This document shows, piece by piece, positions 35,999 to 48,014 of a stretch of DNA of 64,000 nucleotides (within the stretch, counting starts at the first letter, position 1; each line of letters begins with the position of its first letter). The notes under the pieces were generated by a model that was not told the DNA's origin, did no database searches, and saw only the letters and a list, made by a program, of their open reading frames with translations. Location: NCBI GenBank assembly GCA_021018995.1, contig CM037587.1:70513604-70577603 (forward strand). Reading direction: 5' to 3'. The DNA is from Chloranthus sessilifolius. Lineage: Eukaryota > Streptophyta > Magnoliopsida > Chloranthales > Chloranthaceae. Position numbers and translations under genes: made by a program.

Positions 35999-37446
35999 CC
36001 CAGGCCTAGCTTAGGTTTCGGTATCTGGGAACCTATCTCAGATCGCTTTTTTTTTCTCTTTCTTTTTAGCAGTAAGTAGTTTTTCTTTTTCTTTTTCTTT
36101 TCTTCTCTCCATAGTCCAGCAATTGCTGGCTATGACTTTGTATATGTATTTGAGTTAAATTAATGGAAGTTTTGCAATAGGATTTGTACTTTGTGGGATT
36201 GTTGTTTATATGTGAGATGCTCTGTGCAAGGCTGCTGCCTTGTGATCCCCCATTGCCTTGGCTGTGTTTCAAAGCAATGGAGGACTGATTTTAAGGGCCA
36301 CTCATATCCAAGTGACCTGTGTGTCTGGGCTATCATGGTCTTCCAGCCTTAGCCCCACCACAGGACCTACTAGATCTGAAATCCCCATGGGAGCTTGAGC
36401 TGGTAGCCTGGTGAACATGGTGGTAGCAGCGATAATCTTGTTTTGTTTTGGGCTCCGTGAGGAGGATAACCTCTGGGATAGTCTGTGACCATTTAAGTGG
36501 ACAAATTATAGACTTAGGGTGATTCTGATCCACCGATCCAAGATGGATCCTTCTTCTTTTCACCTGAGCTTGTAGAAGCCTGGTGAGGGATTGTACTGAG
36601 GCAGACTCCCCCATATTTGTATAGATCTGCCATCAGATGTTGGATCTGATCTGGTTATAGAGATTGTAGGCTGGTGACTGGACCATTATAGCTTCTCTCA
36701 AGCAATGGATAGCTGGATCAAAGGTTGTACTCAATCGCTTGCTGGTTCTATGTGTCTGGGCTATCATGGTTTTCCAGCCTTAGCCCCACATATAGAACTT
36801 TAGAGGTTGAGGTTCCCTATAGATTCTTGAGCTGGTAGCCTGGATGAAATAGTGCCTGCAATGATTTATTTGTTATGTTCTGACCCATCCCTGGATAGTG
36901 GCTCCCCTATGGGATAGTCTGTGACCATTCAAGTGGACAGGTTATAGCCCTAAGGGTGGAGTCATGGCAGTAGAGATGGGTTGGATCCTTTCTCCTCAGA
37001 GGTGATAATATAGCCTCTGGACAGGATTTCTATAACATCAGATCTAAATATGAGTTACAAAACTCCTCTGACCTTAGCTCAATAACATATTTCTCACCTT
37101 TTTATAATTATTTTCCACACTCCACCCATCCTCTCAATCCTTTCTGTAATTTAGTTATTAGAATACTTAGAATAAGTGACCTTAAACTCCCCTCCTTTTA
37201 GGACTGCCAGATCTGTAGACAGATCTGAAGGGACTACTAGAGACGGCTCCCTTGCAGCCTTAGATCACCTTTCCCTGTGGGACAAACTCTTACTTATCAA
37301 AACTTGCTACAAAGGACCCTGTATCTTACAGGTCTAGGATTTTTGAGTTGTGCTGATTCATCCCCTGTTTTATTCTGTTTTTGATTTTTAAATAACTTTC
37401 ACCACCAACCAATAAGCGAAGCACACTTGGGAGAACAACAAGTTTT

Positions 37447-37464
37447 TAGCGTCGTTGCCGAGGA
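37447..37464 (+). other. Primer-binding site of F
   Basis: TAGCGTCGTTGCCGAGGA stands six bases after the LTR and is close to TGGCGCCGTTGCCGGGGA, the complement of the plant tRNA-Asp 3' end. Confidence 0.75.
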
Positions 37465-37665
37465 TAGATGATCTAATAGTAGACCCTTAGTTTTTGTATT
37501 CTTAGTATTCTTTATACATGTGAATAATTGATACTGCTGAGATAATTGTGAATCTTCCTTACAGATCTGGACAGCAGCAGTGAAGGATAGTTGGACTGCA
37601 ATTGGAGCGTAGCTGCCTCTGTTTGCAAACTCTCTGACTTTTAAAACTCTGTCTATCTTTCTTAA

Positions 37666-38572
37666 TGGAGATTGATGAAAAAAATAGAGATATGGTCGAT
37701 GCCTCTTGTGGTGGATCCTACATCCACAAGACTGTTGAGGAGGCATGGGAATTATTTGAGGTGATTAGTGAGAATTCTTTTCAAAAGCCATCCCTGGCAA
37801 GAACTCATAAGGAATCTAAGTCAAAGGTGGGGCCTGCTGCTGGATCCAAAGGAAAAATTTATGATGTGTCTGGGAACAATGACCTACAGCTGCAGATGGC
37901 AAACCACTCTATGAAGTTTGATAAATTATTGACTGTGATGTAACCCAGAAGGGCTGCTCATGTGGCAGAGGCATGTTTAATATGCCAGTCCCCACAGCAC
38001 ACAGTGGAGGAATGTCCATCTGCAGGGCAATTTCCTGAATTAATGTTGGAACATGCTGCTGTTGCTCAGTCTTATGGCCAGCAACAATCTGGGGGCTACA
38101 ACAGGCAGCTATATGGATACCAGCACCAAAATGCTGGTTACCAATGGAGAGACCACCCAAATCTGAGGTGGAAGCAAGATAACTACATGCAGCCCCAGCA
38201 GATGTTGGCTTTACCACAAAGGCCACAGCAGTAGTTCAATCAAGGGCATGCCCCGAGGTCTACCTTCTAGCACCACCAACAACCCCATCAGCAACAAAAT
38301 CAGTTGGTTCTACCCCCTTCTCAACCAAGAAATACTTCTTTTGAGGACCAAGTCTTGGCTTCATTGCAGAACTTGGGTTCCTTGGCTCAGACTGTGAACT
38401 CTCATGGTCAGAGCATCAAGAAGATGGAGGAGCAGATTGGACAACTAGCGAACACCCTAGCCAAAAGAGAAGAGGGAAGGTTGCCCAATCAACCAGTGGT
38501 TAATCCCAAGGGCCAATTTTTGATTGGTGAAGGATCCTCAGAACCTGAAGGGGATCTTTCATTGAATTGATG
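37666..38572 (+). pseudogene. Gag remnant of element F
   Basis: Only the later part of Athila gag is present. It has the DASCGGSYIHKTVEEAWELF segment, a CCHC zinc knuckle (about 37969-38016), the QLYGYQHQNAGYQW segment and the helical tail (SFEDQVLASLQNLGSLAQ). It is very similar to 15900-16830 in element B. It is part of a fossil. Confidence 0.85.
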
Positions 38573-39374
38573 ATAAGAACTGTGCATCGTTGTATAATAT
38601 GTACTTTACAGTTTGTAGGAATAGTTTGCAATCTTGTTGGAATTTGAGTTTAGTGCTTTAATGCTTACTTTGATACCAACTTCCCCTGTGTGATAATTTT
38701 AAGTGATTGAATGATGATTTGAATGCTTTGAGTGACGTGTGACTTTCTTGCCTTGAGAGTATAAGAATTGTGAATGCTTTATAATGATTAGGGGTGTCCC
38801 TGGAAGAGAGTCTGTGAGAGAATCCACTCCTTTGGTAAGGGTCAAACAGCGGACTGGGGGGTGAGTGAATTCTGCCTCGATTAAGCCATCGCGGGGTTCT
38901 GAATAATGAGTTTGGTCCCATCTCACACAGTTCATAAGGAACTACTTTGTTGTGTTGTCACGAGTTTCAAAGAACTGGGTGGGCTACATCGCGCAGTTTC
39001 AAGGAACATCTAATCTCGCGACCCATTCATTCCCAACCAGCGGGCGGACGTTTCCAAAGTGTGCCGAGCTTCGCGATATTTAAATCCCACCCCGCGCTAT
39101 TTTTCCTTTCTGGTTTCTCTTTCCTCTCTTACCAGCGAAACCCTAGCTCCCACTCCTCTCCGCCTCTCTCCTTTAGCACCCTGTCCCCAGATCATTGTTC
39201 ACTTCGAACTTCAGGATTTTTGTTTTTCAAGCTCCCATTAATAGTTGCCCCCTGTTTAGAGCTCTTGAGATCCTTTGTACATTCCATTAAATAGAACCCT
39301 AACTTTTAGGGTTAGACTCAGCTCCTGGTATTTCCTTTCAAATTTATAACTCCACACTCACCAAGGAAGTTGGG
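38573..39374 (+). promoter_or_regulatory. Candidate internal promoter and leader of ORF3 in F
   Basis: The position where pol would lie holds about 800 noncoding bases. Near 38985-39110 are four CGCG motifs around a TATA-like GATATTTAAATC (39075-39086). A telo-box AAACCCTAGC (about 39137) and a pyrimidine-rich leader follow up to ORF3. This is the usual layout of a plant promoter, so ORF3 may have had its own transcript. Confidence 0.5.
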
Positions 39375-42300
39375 ATGGCTCCTAAAAGCGCACTTGTGAA
39401 GAGAGCCAGGGACAAGGCCACTGTGGAGCCTACACCTAAGAAAGCCAAGTCCTCTACGCACAAAAGGGAAGGGGTGGTCCGAGCACCAACAACGGATTAT
39501 TCTACACCCTCTGAGCGCCTCCTTTCCATTCCCTTAGAGCCTAAAGCCATTTTTGATATTTCTTTCTTTGAATCGAACTGCCATCGAGTTCTTGCACAAG
39601 GCTGGTGTGTTCCCCTTGCTGCAAATGATTCCTGCACTAGCCTACCCTAGGTTAGTGCAACTCTTCTACCAGAACCTTAAGCTCAGACCCGACACACAAG
39701 GGCGGCCAGGCCTCCTTGCATTAGTTGACAACTTTGAGATGCTGCTTAGCCCGGAGTTGATCGTTGAAGTCTTGGGCATCCCTGCCAGATTTGATCCCAA
39801 TTGCGGTTATGGTGCCCCTGTGAGTGCCCCCATTGACACAATTGCCCATGCCATTACCAGAGGCTTGAAGGCCACAGGGGACTCCATCAGAAGAAGATAT
39901 TTGGAGCCCAAACTGCTATTCATTGATCAAGTTTTGAGGAAGAACATCTATTGCTCTGGCCATCAGCAAGAAAGGAGGTCACCAATCGATGATGCTCTGT
40001 ATTCCTTCTCTCTGGGCCATAGATTCAATGCTACATGGTTGATCTTCGAGGCCATGAAGGATACAATGGTGAAGCTGGGGCTGTAAAAGAAGAGCCACAC
40101 TCTCCCCGATGGAAGACTCATCACCAGACTACTTCTGAGGGGAGGATACAAGATACCAGTGGGGGAGTTATCTGCTGACCTCACTCCCACCACATTTGCT
40201 AAAAGACAATGGGGGATCAGCAGAAGCTTAATGGATCCCCAGAAGAAGAAGAAGAAGACTGAAGCTCAGGAGGTCTCCGAGAAGGGAGAGGAAGCTGTTG
40301 TGGCAACGGCCGCCCCTGCCCCCAAAAAGAAGGCAAAAACCCTTGCCCCAAAGAGGGTGCCGCGAGCTTCTGTCACCTCTGCTTCTGCAGCAATTCCTCC
40401 ATCCACTACTCTGGCCTCTCCCCTACCTTCTTCACCCATTCCATCTCTCACTTCTCTTCTTTCCTCTCCTTTCTCCATTCCCCCTCCAACCATTATCCGA
40501 ACCTGGGAAGAAAGTGTTGAACCCCAAGACACCACTCCACCTTCACCCACCCTACCCCAATCAACAACCCCAGTCTCTCCCATAGCCCCTGATCCTCACC
40601 CTGACAGCCCTCCCTTGATAACCTACCTTAAAAAGAAAACCTCTCACACTACCCCTGCCCTTCCCACAGCCACACCCCTTAGTGACCAACCCTTAGACCC
40701 ACCTCTCCATGACCTGGACTTCAACCTAGCCACCACCTCTGGGTATCAAGCCTTCATGACCAGTTTGCTTGATACCTTGCCCACCCAAGACATCCCTCTC
40801 CCTGAGTCTCCTCTCCCTTCACCACATCATTCACCCGACCCCCCCCCTTCCCCCCTACCACTTTCCATCATGCCCCCACTTCCCCTTTCCAACCTATTCC
40901 TTCTTACCCTCCTACCCCCCCTCAACCAACCTCAGATTCCCTTACTCATATCCATGACCTCCAAACCCAACTATCCAACACCCCAGTGACCCAAGCCCAA
41001 ATGCAAACTGACATAACCACCATCCAATCCACCCTTCACACATTGACAAACCCACCAATCCCAACACAACCCCCTTCCACCTCTGCCTCCCCTGTTCCAA
41101 CAGACCGTACCCCCATTAACTCGCCTCCATCCTTCTCCCTCCATGATACCATACCTGCCCACTCCCTTCCCTCTCTCCCTTTCCTTTCACCTCTAATACT
41201 ACCCCCCCCTCCATTCACCAACACTTCTACCCAAACAAAACCCATTCCATTCCCATCCACCTTTCCCATTCCACTCGCCCTATTTTCTCCCCCTTCCCTT
41301 CCCTTTCAACCCCTCACCATACCCTTCTTCCCTTCCCCTGAACCATCCACATCAGCTGCCCTTCCTTCATTTCATTTTCCACCCATACCTTCCATTCCCC
41401 CTCTTCTCCCACCCCCTCCTCAATTCACTGACCATTCCACCCAGACCACCCAAACAATTTCTACAACCCCCACTTCTCCCCCCCAGGCTCCATCACCCTC
41501 TCTTCCTTCCACTTCATTTCTCCTTATCTTGCCCAGACACTCCTACTACACCCCTCCCTACTTCACCCTCCTCCATGCCATGAGGGACAATCCTTATATC
41601 AAGAGGGATGTTCTCCATGGCATGGCCCAACTCCGCCAAGCCATTTAATACCCCTTGCTACAGAAGCTTACTGATGTGAAGCTTGCTCACAACAAGAAGC
41701 TGCGAGATATTTCAAAAGGATGGGAGGCAATTCTAGAGACATCAACTGCGCACAAGGTTGCAGCAACTTACTACAAAATGACTGCTGAGATGGAAAAGGC
41801 CAATGCTGAGAGGGTGAAAAAGCATAATCGGCTATTAGAGAAGAAATTAAACAATGCTCAGGAGATCACCCGTCTCAGTAAAGAGCTTACGGATACCAAT
41901 CTCCTGTGGGCTAATAAGTAAATTGACATCTTGGAACAGAGAGTTGCTTTCCTGCTGTCCCAACCTATCCAAGCCACCCCCATCGCCACCGCTCCCCCTG
42001 AGGCCCCATCTTCTTCCTCCCATTCAGGCCCATCTTCTTCCACAACCCCTACACAGTCTGTTCCCCCAACTCCCCCAACCCCCACTCCGATAGCCCCTCC
42101 TGTTCCTCCTCCAATGCCTACTGCCGTTCCTTCTGCAGTACCTACAAAACCTATTGCTCCTGCTGTAACTCCTACTGTAGCTCCTCCTCCTACATCAGTC
42201 CCCCCTCTATTCCCTCTCCTGCTATCAAAAGGAAATGCACCCCTTCCAAGAAAAAGCCCACTCCTAAGAGAGCCACTGTAGCCCAAAAAGGCAAACTGCC

Positions 42301-43060
42301 GGCCCCTCCATCCCCACCTCCAAAGGTCACCCGAGCTTCCGCTCAGGATGATCCCCATGGGCGCCTCCTCTCCAAAGAAGAACGCAGACAAGCTTCTACT
42401 GCCCTAGGATTGGACCCTACTGAGCTCTTTCCTTCTGATTCTGACTCTAATGAGGCACCACCTATGGATCCCAGTGCCCAACCTACTGTGGCTGCCCCTT
42501 CAGATGCCCCTGCAGCCCAATCTTATCCTCAGCGATGAAAATTTGCTGCTAAGAAGACTACTCCCCCAACTCGCTCTTTGAAAATTGGCAAAGAACCATC
42601 TGCCCAGTCTGAGGAGACACCACCACCGAGCAAGTCCGCGAAAGGGAAGAGCCCTGCCGTACCTACAGAGAAATTACCAGTTCCATCTCCTGTGGCCCCC
42701 CCTAAAGCAGAAAAAGGGAAAGGTCCTCTCCTGTCTCAAATGCCAGCTCCAGCCAAATCTCCCGTTGCCCCTCCTGAGCCTCCACCAGCCCAATCATCTC
42801 CTCTTCCACCTCTGCCTCAGCCAGGGCAAGCCTCCAAAGGTACGGGCCCCAACGGGAAATCCCCCACCAAACCCCCTGAGCCACCCACTGTAAAATCTTC
42901 AGAGATCCCTCCTGAGCCAAGGAAGAGAAAAATGAGGGTCCGGGCTCCTACCATACCCTAAACTCCAGAGCAGAGGAAGGCCGAGAGGGAACGCAAGAAG
43001 AAAGAAGAAGAGGCTCTCCTTCAAGAACATGCAAGGAAGATGGGCTGGGACAAATTTTAA
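39375..43060 (+). pseudogene. ORF3 of element F (envelope-position gene)
   Basis: The start MAPKSALVKRARDK has basic clusters resembling a nuclear localisation signal. From about 39550 to 40083 there is a conserved domain (SFFESNCHRVLAQGW, then LVQLFYQNLKL and RRYLEPKLLFIDQVL) like the 'putative plant transposon protein' domain of Athila-type elements. A very long Pro/Ser/Thr-rich stretch follows (40300-41640), then a charged coiled-coil-like stretch (about 41655-41930), a second Pro-rich stretch and a Lys/Glu-rich end. I see no signal peptide or membrane segment, so it is not an obvious envelope protein. E has a homologue. It is a fossil with a few breaks. Confidence 0.7.
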
Positions 43061-44224
43061 TCCAAATTCTGATTAGATTGTACCTACGATTTCCTCTATT
43101 TCTTTTACAGATGTTCTCTTGTATTTTGTACATTTCTAATATTTCATAGACTTTTCCCCTGTCTTTACTGTCTTACTTTGTCTGTGTGTTTTGTTTTCCT
43201 TTTCTTTTATGTTGTAATAAGTCTGCTGCACATTGACCTTGAACCAGTGAGGACACTGCTCCTCATAGGTTTGGGGGTATGGCAGGCAGACCCTGCCAAT
43301 GGAATAGTTAACATAAGTGCAGCAGACTCATCTGAGCAATATGGAAATGGACCTCTGTTCACTTAAGAATCATGAAATTAAGAAGTTTAAAATTTATGCA
43401 AACATTGAACATTATAGACTTCTAATATTCCACATTTCCATAATAGTTTCACCAAGGAAACCCACTTGTATCTGCACTTAGTGAATCATTAGAGAGAGAA
43501 AAAGGTGAGGACATACTTGAAAGTTCAAAGGATGACCATAACCAGTGAGAATTGGGCCTACAAAATTTTTTCTTTGAGGAGTAACTAAGGCATTTCTTCT
43601 AGTTCTAAGGACTGGCTAAGTTGCTGTGCTCACTAGAAGTTAGGTAACTCCAAGTTGAAACAACTGACAGTACTCATGAGACCTAGGAAAGGATCAAGGC
43701 CTTCTCTTGGACAGTTTGAGACTAAAAAGATCAATCCTAAAGCAACTGCCCTTGTCCATACCCCCTTTGAGCTTTAAATCCTAAATTTCTTCAAAATACA
43801 CCTGAGTACTTGAACCTGAACCTATGAACCAGATTCAACCTACCCTCACTCTGAGAATTCAGAAGGTAAAGGAGAAAGAGTTGAAGATGGACTAGCTATG
43901 GTCAGCATTAGGTGAATGGAGAAGAAGCATCTATTCTGGCAGAATGGAAACTAAGGACATGGTGGCATTTCTGAAAAGCAAAAACAAAATAAAAAGAAGA
44001 AAACTCCAGCAAAAAGAAACAAAAAAAATAATAATAATGAAGAGGAATAAGAGAGAAGTCAAGAGGAACCTTCATTGGAAAATCAAAATCAAGAAGAGAA
44101 ACTGATCACTTCAAATCTGAAAATCTCAAAGAAGATGAAGGAGTCAATTCAAGAAGGTGAAGTCATGAACCACCCGCACTCCAATCGAGTTCTCAATTTT
44201 GAACCCCTTTCAAACCTTCCATTC
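43061..44224 (+). other. 3' region of element F, first part
   Basis: This is the reverse complement homologue of 9900-10850 in B. It is noncoding apart from scattered short frames. It is interrupted by element E and resumes at 58434. Confidence 0.75.
43241..43285 (+). other. Hairpin plus internal polypurine tract (element F)
   Basis: GAGGACACTGCTCCTC is followed by AGGTTTGGGGGTATGGCAG. The same tract stands at the 3' LTR boundary (59065-59076). Confidence 0.7.
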
Positions 44225-44237
44225 TTTATTTTTATAT

Positions 44238-44302
44238 CACTTTTAAAACTTACTACAATTGGCCCTGATCTTGCAGGCTATTGTTCCCCGGCAACGGCGC
44301 CA
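44238..44302. repeat. Inverted LTR stub joined to primer-binding site
   Basis: Positions 44238-44285 are the reverse complement of an internal piece of the E LTR (compare about 56730-56780). Directly after comes ccccggcaacggcgcca (44286-44302), an exact tRNA-Asp end, and then the full LTR. This is a primer site on the outer side of the element. Confidence 0.85.
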
Positions 44303-44308
44303 AAAACT

Positions 44309-46087
44309 TGTTGTTGCTCCACATGTGCCTTTTTTATGTGTATTTTGAGAACGAATTAATGAATAATAAGTTACATAATTTTAAATTATGAAAGAGATAT
44401 CAGCACATTGAGGGCTAACAATAGCCTGTAAGACCAGGGCCAATTGTAGTAAGTTTTAAAAGTGAGTATATTAAAGATCGCCCACGAGAATTTGTTCCAA
44501 ATATGAGATAGACTCTAGATCTGTATACTGATTCCGGCTCTATAATTATCTAGAAAGCGATAAAAAGAGAGTGTTGGGTTTTGTCACGCTTAACTAAAAG
44601 CAAATAAAGAAAAGAACTAACTAATCGATCCAGATTCAAGTTGGGAAAATGATTAAAGTAAATCAAATGGAGAAATAATAACTTTCCGTGATTTCGCTTT
44701 GAATTTTAATGGAGAATCGAACAAACAGAGTTGATTCAATCTTCATCTGCTACCAAGAGAGTGTGAGAGAAATAAATCAATTAAGGAAGGGTTTAGATTC
44801 TATGGTTATGATCCGGCCCACTTAAATGGTCACGATCATCCAATAGGTGTTGCCCTATCCTCAATTCAGAACATGAACATCACTGCAAGTGCTGTCAGAA
44901 CTAGGTTACCAACGCTAATTCGTACAGGGGTAATGAATCAAGGGAAATTGCATGCAAAGTAGTGAATCTAAAGGAGTCTAATGCACTAAGGTGATCAATA
45001 AGAACCCTTGACATGAATCCAATGGAGAAAACATGCTTACAAAGAACCTTTAAATTCAATCTTACAATTACAGAGCACGGCTTTAGAAAGCCCTTACAAT
45101 TACAGAAAGCACGGCTTTAGAAAGCCCTCGACTAGCGCCTTGAATCCGATCTCTTTATGCTATAAAGCACTCTCAAAGAATTCTCAAAAAGCAAAAGAGA
45201 GGAAGAAATTACAAGGCAGATAGACTATCCGACCAAGGAGGAAATAGAAATGAAAACTCAAAACTGGATGCCTCAATTGGGCAAATGTCTTCTCAATTTA
45301 TAGCTTTCCTCTATCTCGCACAAGGTGAATTGACCAATCGGCGTTTCAGATCCAGATTGCCCAATGGTCATGGAGCACGGGATCCAGACCGTTTCGCCAA
45401 TGAAAATGCTCGATCCGTTCACCAATCGCGTTAGAAGCATCAATTTCTATGGGAATTCAAAAGTTTGTTTGAGCTTCTAGAAGTTCCCGCCAAGTGATTT
45501 CATCTTTGGTTTTCACGCATGGAATATGCCTTTGGTTTGTGCTTGGAATCTTCCTAATGTCTCGGCTTTAATTACATTGGGGCGTGCAGAGTTTATCAAA
45601 TGCCCTTCAAAGTGGTCAGAATCCTCAAAGATGCCATTTCGCAGAGGTAAAGGGTCTTTTTCAAAGTAGGTTGGCTCCAAGTTCTTTTCGCAGCGTAAGT
45701 TCTTTTCGCAGCACTTCTCTTCTTTTCGCAGAGGTAAATCTTCTATTCGAGGAGTGTTTTCTTCTTTTCGCAAAGTTCAAAGTTCTTTGCTAATTGTAGA
45801 TGTTCTTTGCTAATTGAACTTTTAGCTTCCATTCTTCTTTGCTAATGGATCCTTCTTCTTCTTTAGGTCTTTTCGCTCTTTTAGGACCTTTTTAGCCATT
45901 GCGAGGCTATTTCTTCACTCCTCTTTGAGCTTGACATGCTTGTCGCCTTTTTGATCATTTTAGGATGGTTTTGATTTGGACCTGCCTTTTGGTTAGCAAT
46001 ATGAACACTAAAGCACTTATTTAGTCCTCTCAAGGGCCTTTCAAGGCTCATGTTTAGGGGTGAAAATGGTATTTTCACTACTTATCA
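44309..46087 (-). repeat. 3' LTR of element E
   Basis: The LTR is about 1.78 kb, tgttgttgctcc to cttatca on the plus strand. It has polypurine sequence on its right and a primer site on its left, so it could have served two neighbouring internal regions. A minus-strand TATA (GCTATAAATTGAG) lies near 45291-45303. Confidence 0.88.
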
Positions 46088-48014
46088 CACCTTAAACCTA
46101 AGCTTTGCTAGTCCCCGAGCAAAGAAACATAAAAACAAAGTAAAGAGCCACTTTTGTAGGAAGCATGTGCATTTAGCATATGCAACAAGCCTTTTTAAAC
46201 CCCTAGGTGATCCCTAGAGGAGGAGTGAAGTCTCCGAGGGTTTTCATGAAGGTACCCACAAACTTCTCCATGAAATGCTTAACATCGTGCAATATTATCA
46301 AATGAGCAATCAAGGAGCGGGTTAGTTACTCTTGAATCAATGATGAAACAGAAAATTTGATTATTGTTTGCAGTGGATTTAAACATTTATAAACCTCATG
46401 AATGTTTCAATATTTCCAACTGTGAACAGTCATAGAAACTCATACAAATGTGCCAAGAGAAGCTCATCCTATGGATAAAAATTAGGTTATAAGTCATACT
46501 TAAGGTGCTCAAGTTCCAACCCAAACACTCACCGTGGTATACTCTCATGTGTTTTTGTTGAGGGGTTCATTTTCACTCAAGCTCAAGAGCGATTACATCT
46601 CCCAAATGGATCTGTAAGCATGAGCATAGGCATGATTCTTAGGCAATGGCATCATTGACATCTCCTCACCATAGATTAGGTCACTTCTTATCTCCACATG
46701 ACAGCTCACTCAACTTTGGATCACAAGGGCTTTTAATCTAGGTTTGTTTGTGTGGCTTATGGAGTGAAGTTTCAAGGAAAGGCAGGTTGAACAGAGGTTT
46801 GAATTTGAGAACTCAGAAGTGCAGAGATGGTTCATGACTCCACCTTTTGAGTTTAGCTTCTTTCTTCTTCTTTCGAGATTCTCACATTCACGTGATCAGT
46901 TCTTTCTTTGATCTTGAATTTTCAACATCAAGTCCCTTTTTTTTTTTGCTTGCAACTTTTTCACATTGTTTGTCTCTTCTTTTCTCACCACCATATTGCT
47001 GCTTTGAGGTATTTTCTTCATTTTCTTGATGTTGCCTTAAATGGTCCATCTTCGCTTCTTTCTCCTTTACCTCCTCGAATTCTCGTGAGTGAGGGAAGGC
47101 TGAATTGGTTCCATAGGTTCGTACTTTTGAGTATTTTGATGAAGAATTGTAGGATTTACTCAAATGGGGTACAAACAGGCAGATTTTTCTTGGTTGGTTC
47201 TCATAGGTTCAAGTTGTCCCAAAGAAGGCCTTGATCTTTCCTCGCCTTTCATGAGTGTTACTTTGTTTTAATTTGGAGTTTCCTAACTTCTAGTGGATCT
47301 AATGCCTCACCAATCCTTTGAATCGTAAAAATTGCCTCACCACTCTTCAGAGATGGAAAATCTATGGGCTCAATTTCACTGGTTATGGTTTTTCCTTGAG
47401 CTTTTAAGTATATCTTTACCTTTTCTCTTCCTTTTGACTTACTATGTGCTGATACCAGTATGTTTTTATGGTGTAATTATCATGGAAATGTAGAATATCG
47501 CAAGGTTTAGAATGTCTAAATTCTTGCAAAGAAAATTTTAAAATTTCCACATTGTCATGATTCTTAAGTAAAATAATTCATTTCCTGATTACTTAGGTGA
47601 TTCTGTTGTCCTTAGGTTAACTATTCCTTGGGCAGGACCTGTCTGCCACACCCCCAAACCTACGAGGAGCAGTGTCCTCACTGGTTCAAAGGTGGTGGCA
47701 TAGTCACAGTTATTAGGGGAAAACAGCAGAAAAAATAATAGCATGGAGAATTGCAGAAAGCAAATTGTATGAACCAGAAATTTTACAGAAAATAAAAGAA
47801 AAAGAGGGGGGAAAGGGAGTAAGGGTGAGGGGTTTATTTTTGTTTGTTTCTGAAGTAGGGGAGCACAGCTATAACAGAAAAAATTGCAAAATAATGAAAA
47901 GAACAATTAATGAGAAAAATGGAATAAGAAAGAAAACAAATGATGCAATTGCAAGAATGATACAAAAAACAAAAGATTTATACATTGTATTTGAGACACA
48001 GTAGATGCAGACTT
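46088..48014 (-). other. 3' region of element E
   Basis: This is homologous to 679-2650 of A and to the 3' regions of B and F. The polypurine tract next to the LTR is at 46088-46100. No gene is seen. Confidence 0.75.
47643..47688 (-). other. Hairpin plus internal polypurine tract (element E)
   Basis: On the minus strand GAGGACACTGCTCCTC is followed by GTAGGTTTGGGGGTGTGGCAG. It is better conserved than the tract at the LTR boundary of the same element. Confidence 0.7.

Larger units (their letters stand above)
34976..37440 (+). repeat. 5' LTR of element F
   Basis: The LTR is 2465 bp, TGTTAAGACC to GAGAACAACA. It is 46 bp longer than the 3' LTR because of a tandem duplication at 35247-35338. 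The U3 part contains about a dozen CGCG motifs, a G-box, a telo-box dyad and a TATA box. The reverse-strand reading frames inside are not genes. Confidence 0.92.

Noticed and set aside
41858-42391. Minus-strand Gly/Val-rich frame of 177 codons
   Set aside because: It is the complement of the Pro/Ala/Thr-rich part of ORF3 in F.
43178-43366. Short hydrophobic frame after ORF3 of F
   Set aside because: It overlaps the conserved hairpin and polypurine tract and has no counterpart frame in B or E.
44286-44302. Sequence identical to the end of a tRNA-Asp gene
   Set aside because: Only the last 17 bases including CCA match, next to an LTR. It is a primer-binding site, not a tRNA gene. The same holds at 56598-56614.
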